NCBI GenBank assembly: GCA_013286425.1
Contig: JABDFS010000037.1
Coordinates: 1-33,762, forward strand
Source: Bacteroidota bacterium
GTDB taxonomy: Bacteria > Bacteroidota > Bacteroidia > Chitinophagales > Chitinophagaceae
Length of the DNA stretch: 33,762 nt
Direction: 5' to 3'
Program-made: the position numbers and the translations under genes
Shown here: piece by piece, positions 16,019-23,633 of the stretch
Layout of the letters: every line of letters starts with the position of its first letter
Numbering within the stretch: position 1 is the first letter of the stretch
The notes under the pieces: model-generated
What the model saw: only the letters and a program-made list of their open reading frames with translations
Databases searched by the model: none
Told to the model about the DNA's origin: nothing

Positions 16019-16567
16019 ATGAAACGTAAAGATCTTATCAAAGGGTTGGGCTTTACTGCTTTAGGAAGCTTGGGTTTTATCAATAAAGCATTCAGTACTC
16101 CAAATCCGCAGCAATTCTATGCCAGTTGGACTCATGGTAATAATCTTACTGTGGAGTCACCTGAAAATTTAGATAGCGTTGGACATTATGGTTGGGGTGG
16201 TGATATGTTAATTAAACCAGGAAAATCTAGCTGGTTTCATATTCCAATTCCCACACCTGTTATTGTAAATGGCAATAGAAGCCTGCTTCAAAGAGTTTTC
16301 ATCATGTTTCAATGTACCCAGTGCAGCATTAGAAACCTCCATGTTTATGATGGCTCATCAAAAGTTCAAGAATTTAATAATTTAATGTACGATGGTGAGC
16401 ATAGAACTAGCTTGGACACTCAAAATACATACAATTTGTCTAATCAGCACATTGTGATTTGGGGTATTGGAATTACTTTTTTTTGTGTGGCGGATATTGG
16501 TTTCGATAGTAAGATTCCACCTCCTCGCTTGATATTGGGTGCAGCTGGTGGAGATTTCATGGCGTAA
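16019..16567 (+). CDS. Exported protein of unknown function, DUF6623-like
   Basis: A 182-residue protein beginning MKRKDLIKGLGFTALGSLGF, a signal sequence with a Tat-like pattern but only one arginine. The mature part starts near residue 28 and carries ASWTHGNNLTVESPENLD, GWGGDMLIKPGKSSWFHIPI, a PTPVIVNG core, VFIMFQCTQCSIRNLHVYDG and a closing NQHIVIWGIGITFFCVADIG. This W-x-HG, then WFH-IPTPV, then VHVYDG order fits a small beta-sandwich family that I believe is DUF6623. The number is from memory and should be checked. No catalytic motif is evident. It lies downstream of the adhesins on the same strand with a 182-base gap, so it may have its own promoter. Confidence 0.72.
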   Translation: MKRKDLIKGLGFTALGSLGFINKAFSTPNPQQFYASWTHGNNLTVESPENLDSVGHYGWGGDMLIKPGKSSWFHIPIPTPVIVNGNRSLLQRVFIMFQCTQCSIRNLHVYDGSSKVQEFNNLMYDGEHRTSLDTQNTYNLSNQHIVIWGIGITFFCVADIGFDSKIPPPRLILGAAGGDFMA

Positions 16568-16766
16568 ACAAAATGTTGAATAGAATCTGGGCAGCAAACC
16601 GAAAAATACAACATCAACTTTAAATCGCCGAATACCAATAGTTTCATCAATATAGCCTTTATCCTCCCGTTTCCTTCGCTGCAATGTCTCATCACCATGC
16701 CATGCATGCGTATAGACATTGCAGCTTATCAATGCAAATAATATGAATACACTTGCAACCCCTTTT

Positions 16767-17459
16767 TCACTTCACTTGCGCAGCCTGTACAATAGCCATC
16801 CCCCTGCTGGGAAATGTGTCGGTTACAATACCGTTTACACCGCTCTTCAAATGCATACACAATAAATAGTATTTTGTTTGAACAGGTTTTTGAAAACTAA
16901 ATACCTGTTTGTTGATCTTATCTTTTTTATCCATCCATATCGTTTGATGTAATGCATGCTGTATGCAAACACCTTTACTGTTAAACAGCAAAACAATTAA
17001 TTCATATTGATAACAGTTATCATTCTTGTTTAAATGCGGAGGCATGCCTGCTTTCATTTCAACTATCAATGCTTTCTTATTGTTTTCAACTATGAATTCT
17101 GGCAGGTTTATAAAACGTTCTAATGCATAGCGCCTGTTAAGTTCAAGGCCTTCCAGTGTATGTAACAGCGCTTCAAAATTTGTTTTCACTGCAGTACGCA
17201 TACGGCTTAACATTGCCTGCCACAATTGCCCTTCCCTAAAGCCTTGGCTGTATAATTTCAGCACACCATATATTGCTTTGGCAGCGGTATTTATTGCTGC
17301 TGTTTTTTCAGCATTTGCAGCAAACGCATTGTTTAAGGTTGTAGTTGTTTTGCTTCCTCTTGCTGTACGTAAATGCCTGCCGTATGTGCGGCTGTTCACC
17401 TGCACAACATTCCTTGTACTATCCGGTAACTTTTTTTTATTACTAACTTTTTTTGCCAT
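16767..17459 (-). CDS. Hypothetical protein, unrecognised family
   Basis: About 230 residues from ATG at 17459 (MAKKVSNKKKLPDSTRNVVQ). An in-frame start at 17534 would add 25 residues with no feature and would run into an inverted repeat, so it is not preferred. The N terminus is basic (KKVSNKKK, YGRHLRTARGSK) and likely disordered or nucleic-acid-binding. The middle is helical (LWQAMLSRMRTAVKTNFEAL) and the C-terminal half is beta-rich (YQYELIVLLFNSKGVCIQHA, KYYLLCMHLKSG). No signal peptide or membrane span is visible, and I recognise no domain. It stands alone on its strand beside the 11-bp tandem repeats. Coding seems real because the frame is long and codon use is like its neighbours. Confidence 0.62.
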   Translation of the reverse strand: MAKKVSNKKKLPDSTRNVVQVNSRTYGRHLRTARGSKTTTTLNNAFAANAEKTAAINTAAKAIYGVLKLYSQGFREGQLWQAMLSRMRTAVKTNFEALLHTLEGLELNRRYALERFINLPEFIVENNKKALIVEMKAGMPPHLNKNDNCYQYELIVLLFNSKGVCIQHALHQTIWMDKKDKINKQVFSFQKPVQTKYYLLCMHLKSGVNGIVTDTFPSRGMAIVQAAQVK

Positions 17460-17842
17460 AGTCGGGTTTTGGTGTATTTTACAGTATAACAATTCTACTT
17501 TGATTGCCTGCATAAAATTATAGAAACCCGGCATAAAAAACTCAAATCCTCTCCTGACCTTATAGAGACCTTACAGAGACAATATAGAGACCTTATAGAG
17601 ACGTTAATTGCTGCCAAAGCACTGGTAAAAGGCAGTATGATCCCACGGAGAGGCTACCATCATGCCGGGTTAGCAGTATAATAAGGTAAATACCATTTTG
17701 TAACTGCCGCGAAATAATTATGGATAGCATGCGTTGGAATGCGAAAGAAGGCAACTATTATTTGAAGTTTTATACCTCAGCATATCTAATCCTCACTATT
17801 TTCTCCGCAACTTTGCGCATACTTAAACAAAGCAAAATTTTA
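17460..17842. other. Intergenic region with inverted and tandem repeats
   Basis: A 383-base gap between divergent genes. It holds a 10-base inverted repeat (17525-17534 AACCCGGCAT and 17662-17671 ATGCCGGGTT) that encloses four 11-base tandem repeats at 17559-17602. No ORF inside is convincing. Confidence 0.65.
17559..17602. repeat. Four tandem 11-bp repeats (CTTATAGAGAC)
   Basis: Units read CTTATAGAGAC, CTTACAGAGAC, AATATAGAGAC and CTTATAGAGAC with no spacer. Units one and four are identical; two and three differ at one and two positions. The 11-base period is close to one helical turn, so a protein binding GAGAC on one face of the DNA is possible. Confidence 0.85.
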
Positions 17843-18679
17843 ATGAATAAAATATATTCCCGCTTTTCATATTTACTGCTGCTTATTTACTTTTTCCTGT
17901 TGAACTCCTGCACTAACAACAACATTACGTCAGACGATAGCTTGAAAAAATATTTCGATCAGTATCATGTTACCGGAACATTCGGCCTGTATGACAATGG
18001 CCATGCACAATTCACTATTTATGATATTCACCGTTTTGCAGACAGCGCTTATTTGCCTGCCTCCACTTTTAAAATAGTGAACTCATTGATCGGTTTGCAA
18101 ACTGGTGTCATCGCCAATGAAAAAATGGTCATTCCCTGGGATGGCGTTGTTCGTGCGGATACCAATTGGAATAAAGATCTTACAATGGAGCAGGCATTTA
18201 AACTTTCAGCGGTTCCCTATTACCAGGAAGTGGCAAGAAGGATTGGAAAAGATACCATGCAACATTGGCTTGACAGTATTGGTTATGCGGCAAAAAATGG
18301 GCGTGCTGTTATTCACGATGATCTTGATGCTTTCTGGCTTGATAACAATTTTAAGATCACTGCGGATGAGCAATTGGGACTTGTAGAAAAGTTGTATTTT
18401 GACCAATTACCTTTTCAAAAAAGAGTGCAGGACGTTGTAAAAAAAGTAATGTTGCAGGAAGATAATTCCAACTATAAATTAAGTTACAAAACAGGATGGG
18501 GATTTAAAGAAGATGGCACTTCAATTGGCTGGATCGTAGGTTGGGAAGAAGAGAACCTGCATCCTTATTTCTTTGTGTTGCAGATAGAAGGCCCGCATGA
18601 TATGGATATGAAAAACATCCGCATTGATATTCTTAAAAATATTCTCACACAATACGGTTTTTTCAAGGGAATAAAATAA
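17843..18679 (+). CDS. Class D (OXA-type) beta-lactamase-like lipoprotein
   Basis: A 278-residue serine hydrolase of the penicillin-binding-protein/class D beta-lactamase fold. The start is ATG at 17843, because it yields a signal peptide with a lipoprotein cysteine (FFLLNSC, Cys23). The ATG at 17720 would put 41 unrelated residues in front. Motifs: STFK at 74-77 (nucleophile Ser74, Lys77), SAV at 122-124 (the SxV motif), FWLDNNFKITADEQ (164-177, containing the tryptophan that stabilises the carboxylated lysine in OXA enzymes) and KTG at 216-218. The usual YGN motif is YAA here (148-150, IGYAAKNG), which is atypical. It would act in the periplasm, attached to a membrane. It may hydrolyse beta-lactams or be a relative with another role. 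No regulator or mobile element lies beside it, so it looks resident. Confidence 0.88.
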   Translation: MNKIYSRFSYLLLLIYFFLLNSCTNNNITSDDSLKKYFDQYHVTGTFGLYDNGHAQFTIYDIHRFADSAYLPASTFKIVNSLIGLQTGVIANEKMVIPWDGVVRADTNWNKDLTMEQAFKLSAVPYYQEVARRIGKDTMQHWLDSIGYAAKNGRAVIHDDLDAFWLDNNFKITADEQLGLVEKLYFDQLPFQKRVQDVVKKVMLQEDNSNYKLSYKTGWGFKEDGTSIGWIVGWEEENLHPYFFVLQIEGPHDMDMKNIRIDILKNILTQYGFFKGIK

Positions 18680-18792
18680 CGCACTGAAATCTCTTCACTC
18701 AAACAATGTGTCACTGCCTGGTTTAATCAAAGCATAAATTTTTATTCGCTTCCGCTCAATTGGCGCAATGCTTGTAGATTGCAGCCAGCATT

Positions 18793-19794
18793 ATGTTTTC
18801 GTTTGAACATACAGAATATTTATACGGTCTGTTTATTATTATTCCGTTGGCTTTGCTTTTTCTTTTTGTAGTGAGATGGAAAAGAAAAGTAAAGAAGGCG
18901 TTGGGTGATGAACAGTTGATTGATCAGCTTACAAAAAATTATTCTGCTGCCCGGTACAGGCTTAAATTCATCCTTATACTTTCAGCCATATTTGTTCTGA
19001 TCATTGCTGCAGCCAATTTACGAAAACCGGTTGCCGGTGATAAAGAAAAGAAAGGCGGTATTGATGTAATGATTGCACTTGATCTTAGCAAAAGCATGTG
19101 GGCGCAGGATATAAAACCATCAAGGCTGGAAGCATCAAAACAGTTTATCAATTCTTTGTTCGACCAGCTAAGCAATGATCGTGTCGGGCTTGTTTTGTTC
19201 GCAGGCCGTGCGTTTTTACAGATGCCGCTTACTACAGATTTTTCTGTTGCTAAATTATATGTTTCAAATGCTTCACCGGATGCGGTACCAATGCAGGGAA
19301 CGGTTATCGGCAATGCTTTGGAGCTTTGTGAGAATTCATTCAACACACAGGAAAAAAAGTATAAGAGTATTATCCTGGTTACTGATGGCGAAGATCATGA
19401 TCCGCACGCAATAGAGTTATTACAGCAACTATCAGATAACGGAATTATTGTAAATACAGTTGGTGTTGGAAGTGCTGAAGGTTCTCCTATTATGGAGCCC
19501 GGCGCAAATACTTACAAAGTGGATGTGAATGGTGAAACGGTTATAAGTAAGCTGAATGAAAATGAACTAAAGCAAATTGCACAGAAGACCGGCGGCATTT
19601 ATCAGCACCTTGATAATATTCCTGCAGCCATAAGCAATGTAGCTGCTGTTTTAAATAATATGGATAAGAAAGCAATTGAAGGCAGCGGCAATACAAAAGA
19701 GTATGCATCATTTTATCCATTGCTTGTGTTAATTGCATTGCTGGTATTGATTGCAGAAATATTTATTCCTGAAACAAAAAGAAATAAAAGCTGA
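18793..19794 (+). CDS. batB: VWA-domain membrane protein BatB (aerotolerance-type operon)
   Basis: A 333-residue inner-membrane protein with two N-terminal spans (about 8-27 and 57-76), a von Willebrand factor A domain (about 90-285) and a C-terminal span (about 311-328). The metal-ion-dependent adhesion site is visible as DLSKS (97-101), with a threonine in LPLTTDF-type context (MPLTTDF) and VTDGEDHD. This is the BatA/BatB family, which in Bacteroidetes accompanies MoxR ATPases and TPR proteins and has been linked to stress or oxygen tolerance. Its stop codon TGA overlaps the inferred CTG start of batC, so the two are translationally coupled. The usual neighbours (moxR, DUF58, batA, batD) are not here. 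Upstream is the beta-lactamase-like gene with a 113-base gap. Confidence 0.92.
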   Translation: MFSFEHTEYLYGLFIIIPLALLFLFVVRWKRKVKKALGDEQLIDQLTKNYSAARYRLKFILILSAIFVLIIAAANLRKPVAGDKEKKGGIDVMIALDLSKSMWAQDIKPSRLEASKQFINSLFDQLSNDRVGLVLFAGRAFLQMPLTTDFSVAKLYVSNASPDAVPMQGTVIGNALELCENSFNTQEKKYKSIILVTDGEDHDPHAIELLQQLSDNGIIVNTVGVGSAEGSPIMEPGANTYKVDVNGETVISKLNENELKQIAQKTGGIYQHLDNIPAAISNVAAVLNNMDKKAIEGSGNTKEYASFYPLLVLIALLVLIAEIFIPETKRNKS

Positions 19795-20393
19795 AAATTA
19801 TATCAACCATATTATTCCTTGTTTTTTCAACTGCTGCTTTCGCGCAGAGGGCAAACAATTATGTCGAAAAAGGTAATGAAGCATATCGCAAAAACGATTA
19901 CGATGAAGCCATTAAAAATTACCAGATAGCATTAAAGAAGGATCCTTCAAATACAGCAGCACGTTTTAATCTTGCGAATGCTCAGCAAAAGCAGGATCAT
20001 ATAAATGAAGCCAATAAAAACTACGATAAGGTAGTTGAAACCGCTAACATCAATTCCTTAAAAGCTGAGTCTAATTACAATAAAGGCCTTGCATTTATTA
20101 AATTAAAAGATTTGTTGAGCGCTGTTGAAGCCTTTAAAGCATCTTTAAAAGAAAACCCTAATGATGATGAAGCGAGGGAGAACCTGCAAAAGGCATTGAA
20201 TGAACTAAAACAGCAACAGAAGAATCAGCCACAAAGCAATAAACAGCAGCAGAATCCTAAACAACAAAAGCAACCACCAATGAGTAAGGAAATGATGCAG
20301 CAAAAATTCAATGAATTGCGCAACCAGGAAAATCAACTGCAACAAAAGCTGCAGAACAAAAACAATACAACACAACCCGAAAAAGACTGGTAA
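19791..20393 (+). CDS. batC: TPR protein BatC, translation from CTG start overlapping batB stop
   Basis: A 200-residue exported TPR protein. The start is read as CTG at 19791-19793, giving a signal peptide of the form MKIISTILFLVFSTAAFAQ and then three TPRs (YVEKGNEAYRKNDYDEAIKN, ARFNLANAQQKQDHINEANK, SNYNKGLAFIKLKDLLSAVE) and a Gln/Lys-rich tail (QQQKNQPQSNKQQQNPKQQK). No ATG, GTG or TTG can supply this signal peptide. An in-frame TAA lies at 19785-19787, and the first standard starts come only about 100 codons later, inside the third TPR. CTGA forms a 4-base stop/start overlap with batB. A start at the internal ATG (20112) would leave a cytosolic 93-residue stub without a signal. The gene ends the pair, with a convergent gene 7 bases beyond. 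Confidence 0.85.
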   Translation: MKIISTILFLVFSTAAFAQRANNYVEKGNEAYRKNDYDEAIKNYQIALKKDPSNTAARFNLANAQQKQDHINEANKNYDKVVETANINSLKAESNYNKGLAFIKLKDLLSAVEAFKASLKENPNDDEARENLQKALNELKQQQKNQPQSNKQQQNPKQQKQPPMSKEMMQQKFNELRNQENQLQQKLQNKNNTTQPEKDW

Positions 20394-20400
20394 TTAGTGC

Positions 20401-20919
20401 TTATTTCTTTTTATACACAGGTACAGTGCTACAAGGTTCGCCATACATAATGCTCTTCGCAAAAGGTTGAAGCATTGCCGTGATTGCCAAATAAGCGCTG
20501 TCAGGAATTTTTATATCACCACACCCTTTGACAACAACACGCTTATCAACATAATCTTCTGTGGTAATTGCGTTGATGTTGTTTAATAAAATCGTTGCAA
20601 CTAAACTTTCTTTATCACCTAACACTATATTCTTTGCAACAGGCCGCAAATAAGTAGCGACAAGCATGTAAGCCCACACCGGAATGATAGCATCAGTTGA
20701 ACATATAACTGCAACGTTGCAGTTATCAAACTCAGGCCAGTTTGTATTTTTTAATGCTTCGCGAAAATCTTTTTCTTTTATGATCAGCCCGCGAAACAAA
20801 TAATCTTTCAGATCAAAAACCTTTATCGTTTCTTTTGGATAGAAGTCTTCAAGGTCCAGCGTAACCAATCCACTAGCCTCCACACGGTTCATTATCAAAT
20901 CACTTGTTTGCATATTCAT
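20401..20919 (-). CDS. DUF2480 family protein
   Basis: A 172-residue cytosolic protein of the Bacteroidetes-restricted DUF2480 family. Conserved blocks are MNRVEASGLVTLDLEDFYP, DLKDYLFRGLIIKEKDFREA, CSTDAIIPVWAYMLVATYL, VVVKGCGDIKIPDSAYLAI and the C-terminal SIMYGEPCSTVPVYKKK. Function is not known. Two ATGs (20919 and 20913) are two codons apart and cannot be told apart. It follows the PPIase gene on the same strand, but a strong hairpin at 20964-20985 separates them, so it probably has its own promoter. It converges with batC, whose stop lies 7 bases from this gene's stop. Confidence 0.88.
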   Translation of the reverse strand: MNMQTSDLIMNRVEASGLVTLDLEDFYPKETIKVFDLKDYLFRGLIIKEKDFREALKNTNWPEFDNCNVAVICSTDAIIPVWAYMLVATYLRPVAKNIVLGDKESLVATILLNNINAITTEDYVDKRVVVKGCGDIKIPDSAYLAITAMLQPFAKSIMYGEPCSTVPVYKKK

Positions 20920-20954
20920 TTATTTGTACAAAATTACTAAACCTGTAAGCTTAT

Positions 20955-20985
20955 AAAAAACAAAAGGCTGCCGTACGGCAGCCTT
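20955..20985 (-). terminator. Rho-independent terminator of the PPIase gene
   Basis: A perfect 22-base palindrome at 20964-20985 (arms AAGGCTGCCG and CGGCAGCCTT) followed on the minus strand by a T-rich run (TTTTGTTTTTT). It lies 22 bases after the PPIase stop codon. Confidence 0.85.
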
Positions 20986-21006
20986 GCTTACTATCGTTTG
21001 AAATTA

Positions 21007-23118
21007 CTAATAGAATTTGTAACGGTCATCTTCCACATCAGCAGCTTTGCGTAAAGCTGTGATGGCCTGTGATGCCTGCTGCTTAAGCATTTGCTCCAAC
21101 TGCTGTTTTTGAATCTCTGCTGTTTGCCCAAGTGAAGGTCCGGCAAAAGCGCCTTCCGACTGAACTACAAACACACCGGCATTACCAGCAATAGGATTAC
21201 TCATTTTATGTAATTGTTGTTTGTTGAACGCTGCACCAATAAACTTTGGTTCATTACCAATAGCCGGAACAATGTATGCACCAAAACTTAAGCTGTCAGC
21301 ATTCTGCACTGTAGATTGAGCATTTTGCGCAACCTGTTGCAAACTGCTTCCTTTCATCTTTTTATCAATAATGATCTGTGCTTTCTTTTCGTTACGAACC
21401 AAAGGTTCAACGGTTGCCTGAACAGAGTTAGGTGAAGCAAGCCCTTTTGCACTTACAGAAGTAAGTATAGCAACAATGTAATTATCATTAAGGTTTGTTG
21501 GCGTAGAAACAGCACCAACTTTACTATCATAAGCCCACCTGATCAAATCCCTGCTTTCGCCTAAACCCGGAACAGTAAAATCGTTTTGTTTGAATTCCTG
21601 GGAAGATAAAACGGTAAGGTTTTGCTTTTTAGCATTGGCTTCAAAATCTTTCTGGTTCTGGCTTGAAGCAGCAAACTGAGATGCTGTATTGTTCACTGCA
21701 TTATCTGTTTCAGTACTTGCGGCCAATGGCTTTGAAAGATAAGCGATCTTATAGCCTGTTTCATTTCCTTTCTGGCCAAGTATCTCAACGTAGTGATATC
21801 CGAAAACTGTTTGAACTGTTTTTGTTTCTCCTACATGGCCGGTAAAAGAAAAATCATTGAAGGCCGGATCCATTTGCCCTGAAGGGAAATAATCATATAT
21901 ACCGCCATTGTCTTTACTTCCCGGGTCATCTGAATATACTTTCGCAACTGAATCAAAAGATACTCCTGCTTTCAATAAAGCAATGGCACTATCCAGTCTC
22001 TTCATTGCTGCACTATCATCTCTCACTGGTATAAGTTGGCCGGAGCTTTGATCCTGCTGATGTGTTGCTACCAATATGTGGCGCACTTTTGCAGAATCGG
22101 GCATTGATTGTTTTGCAACCATTTTAGCCAGTACATAATCGGTACCGTTAATATAAGGACCATATACTTGCCCGGGAGAAAGCCTGAACAAAGTATCTTT
22201 AACAGCTTCTGTTATTTTACTGGTTGCAACAAAGCTGTTATAAAATTCTTTGTCGCTTGAGTTTGAATTCAAAAAAGATTTTTCATCTGTTGATGAAACA
22301 AATGTTGACTTTAATTGATCAAGGTTATTACGTAAAGCATCAGAATCAGCTTTGCTTGGCGCTCCGCTGAAAGACACATATGATATGGTGCGTGTTTCAT
22401 CATCTCTTTTATATTGTGCAGCATGCTTTTTAATATATGCAGCCATATCATCACCATTAACAGTTACTGAACTATCTGAAACAGTTGTGTAAGGAACAAA
22501 CACAAAAGATGCTTTTGCCATTGCATTGGCATCAGCATTCATTTTTTCAGACATCCATTTAGGAACATACACAGCGCCTGTTATTAACGACTGATATTTT
22601 TCAGCCTTTGTTTGCATAACTGTTGGGTCTACATAAGCCTCAGTAAAATTTCTTACCTGCGGATCATTTGCTTTGGTCTTTAAATTAGCAAATTGTCTCT
22701 TCGCAGTATTGGCATCGTACACACCTGTTTTAGGATCTGTAAAATATTGCTGCATGAACTGTGGAGGATTGCTTCCAAACAGGATATCTGAAAGCTCGTT
22801 TGAATTAACATCAATACCAAGCTTATCTATTTCCTGCCCAACAATAATCTGGTTAACCATAAAATCCCAAACCTGCGGAACCAATTGGCTACGCTGGTAT
22901 TGGCCGTTATTCATCTGAAGATAAAAATCTACTTTATGTTCAAATGTATCGCGGCCTATGGTTTCGCCATTAACCTTGCCTATTGTTGTGCCGGTGCCCA
23001 TGGATGCACGGCCTTTATTAAAAAAGTAATCCTGTAATATAAAAGCAAGCAGAGAAACGGCAATTGCGCCAAATACTATCCAGGCTGCTCTGTCCCGGAT
23101 TTTCTGAATAAGTGACAT
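21007..23118 (-). CDS. Periplasmic peptidylprolyl isomerase, SurA/PpiD-like
   Basis: A 703-residue envelope folding factor. It has a single N-terminal membrane anchor (about 12-31, AWIVFGAIAVSLLAFILQDY), a SurA_N-type chaperone region (about 45-200, with VPQVWDFMVNQIIVGQEIDK) and a parvulin PPIC domain (343-449: AKVRHILVATH, FDSVAKVYSDDPGSKDNGGI, FGYHYVEILGQK). A further C-terminal chaperone-like part (about 450-703) follows, with a second LGESRDLIRWAYDSKVGAVS element that resembles a degenerate parvulin repeat. It should help fold proteins leaving the Sec system. MSLIQKIRDRAAW is the usual start of this family in Bacteroidetes. A strong terminator follows it. Upstream lies the 515-base gap with DnaA boxes. 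Confidence 0.93.
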   Translation of the reverse strand: MSLIQKIRDRAAWIVFGAIAVSLLAFILQDYFFNKGRASMGTGTTIGKVNGETIGRDTFEHKVDFYLQMNNGQYQRSQLVPQVWDFMVNQIIVGQEIDKLGIDVNSNELSDILFGSNPPQFMQQYFTDPKTGVYDANTAKRQFANLKTKANDPQVRNFTEAYVDPTVMQTKAEKYQSLITGAVYVPKWMSEKMNADANAMAKASFVFVPYTTVSDSSVTVNGDDMAAYIKKHAAQYKRDDETRTISYVSFSGAPSKADSDALRNNLDQLKSTFVSSTDEKSFLNSNSSDKEFYNSFVATSKITEAVKDTLFRLSPGQVYGPYINGTDYVLAKMVAKQSMPDSAKVRHILVATHQQDQSSGQLIPVRDDSAAMKRLDSAIALLKAGVSFDSVAKVYSDDPGSKDNGGIYDYFPSGQMDPAFNDFSFTGHVGETKTVQTVFGYHYVEILGQKGNETGYKIAYLSKPLAASTETDNAVNNTASQFAASSQNQKDFEANAKKQNLTVLSSQEFKQNDFTVPGLGESRDLIRWAYDSKVGAVSTPTNLNDNYIVAILTSVSAKGLASPNSVQATVEPLVRNEKKAQIIIDKKMKGSSLQQVAQNAQSTVQNADSLSFGAYIVPAIGNEPKFIGAAFNKQQLHKMSNPIAGNAGVFVVQSEGAFAGPSLGQTAEIQKQQLEQMLKQQASQAITALRKAADVEDDRYKFY

Positions 23119-23169
23119 ATCAAATTTTAAAGGATGGCAAAAATAGGGGAATTGAGGGTTTGAACAAAT

Positions 23170-23178
23170 TGTGGATAA
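23170..23178 (-). other. DnaA box, exact consensus
   Basis: TGTGGATAA on the plus strand is TTATCCACA on the minus strand, the canonical high-affinity DnaA box. It shares the 12-mer TGTGGATAATAA with the box at 23550. Confidence 0.6.
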
Positions 23179-23338
23179 TAACCTTTATTGCTTTCCTATT
23201 CTTCAACTGATTTTAATATTCATTTTTATTGTGAAACACGAATTAACAGCAGGTTGTTGAAAGCATGATTTTTCTGTGGGAAACCAGGGCTTTTAATAAT
23301 TTAAAGCTGAATAATTATAGAATAAAATCCAGTGTTTT

Positions 23339-23362
23339 GCAGGGGTGAGGCTACTCACCTGC
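23339..23362. other. Hairpin in the candidate origin region
   Basis: GGTGAG, loop GCTA, CTCACC, with GCA/TGC pairing outside a two-base bulge. AT-rich sequence with a TTTTT run follows within 20 bases. It may be the 3' end of a small transcript or a structural element. Confidence 0.4.
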
Positions 23363-23536
23363 ATTTAAACACAATTTTTAATATTGATTATAACATGCAT
23401 ATCGTGTGAATTAGAATTTCACTTATTATTCTTTTATGATTTCAACATACTGTTAAAATCTATTCAAAATTTAAGCGGGCTGCGTTTCTTATGTGTGAAT
23501 AGGCTGTGAATTCAAGCTTGATAAACTGTCTTAAAT

Positions 23537-23544
23537 TAACTTTG
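23537..23544 (+). promoter_or_regulatory. Candidate -7 promoter element of nadA
   Basis: TAACTTTG fits TAnnTTTG. Transcription would start close to the DnaA box at 23550, leaving a leader of about 80 bases to the nadA ATG. The -33 element is weak (CTTG at 23517 with short spacing). Confidence 0.28.
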
Positions 23545-23549
23545 CTCAA

Positions 23550-23558
23550 TGTGGATAA
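23550..23558 (-). other. DnaA box, exact consensus
   Basis: Second TGTGGATAA, in the same orientation as the one at 23170, 14 bases before the inverted near-consensus box at 23572. Confidence 0.6.
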
Positions 23559-23571
23559 TAAAGTTTTAACC

Positions 23572-23633
23572 ATATCCACACCCGTAATAGTAATAGATTC
23601 TTTTATAAAAATTACTTCTTTAATATAAATACT
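23572..23633 (+). other. DnaA box / GC tract / DnaA-trio-like repeats / AT-rich tract
   Basis: ATATCCACA (one mismatch to TTATCCACA) is followed at once by CCCG, then TAA TAG TAA TAG at 23585-23596, then about 35 bases of nearly pure A/T up to the nadA ATG. DnaA-trios are described as 5'-[T/A]A[G/A]-3' triplets next to a DnaA box and a GC-rich patch where the origin first opens; each of the four triplets fits. Confidence 0.4.

Larger units (their letters stand above)
23119..23633. other. Long AT-rich intergenic region, candidate replication origin
   Basis: These 515 bases between divergent genes have no convincing ORF. They hold two exact DnaA boxes (23170-23178 and 23550-23558), one box with a single mismatch (23572-23580) and two further one-mismatch sites on the TGTGnATAA pattern (23405-23413 and 23494-23502). 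A hairpin lies at 23339-23362. The right end has a box, a GC tract, TAATAGTAATAG and a very AT-rich 50 bases. This order resembles the unwinding module of bacterial origins. The alternative is a DnaA-controlled promoter of nadA. Confidence 0.4.

Noticed and set aside
16382-16732. Minus-strand frame with a lipoprotein-like start (FALISCNVYTHA)
   Set aside because: It overlaps the end of the well-supported gene at 16019-16567, lacks a proper start codon and continues as composition noise. It might be a fragment of a decayed exported gene, but the evidence is thin.
17559-17602. CRISPR array
   Set aside because: The 11-base repeats are head-to-tail with no spacers, and no cas genes are in the window.
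17720-17842. Upstream ATG of the beta-lactamase-like gene
   Set aside because: It would place 41 residues before the signal peptide and bury the lipoprotein cysteine region. ATG 17843 gives a normal lipoprotein.
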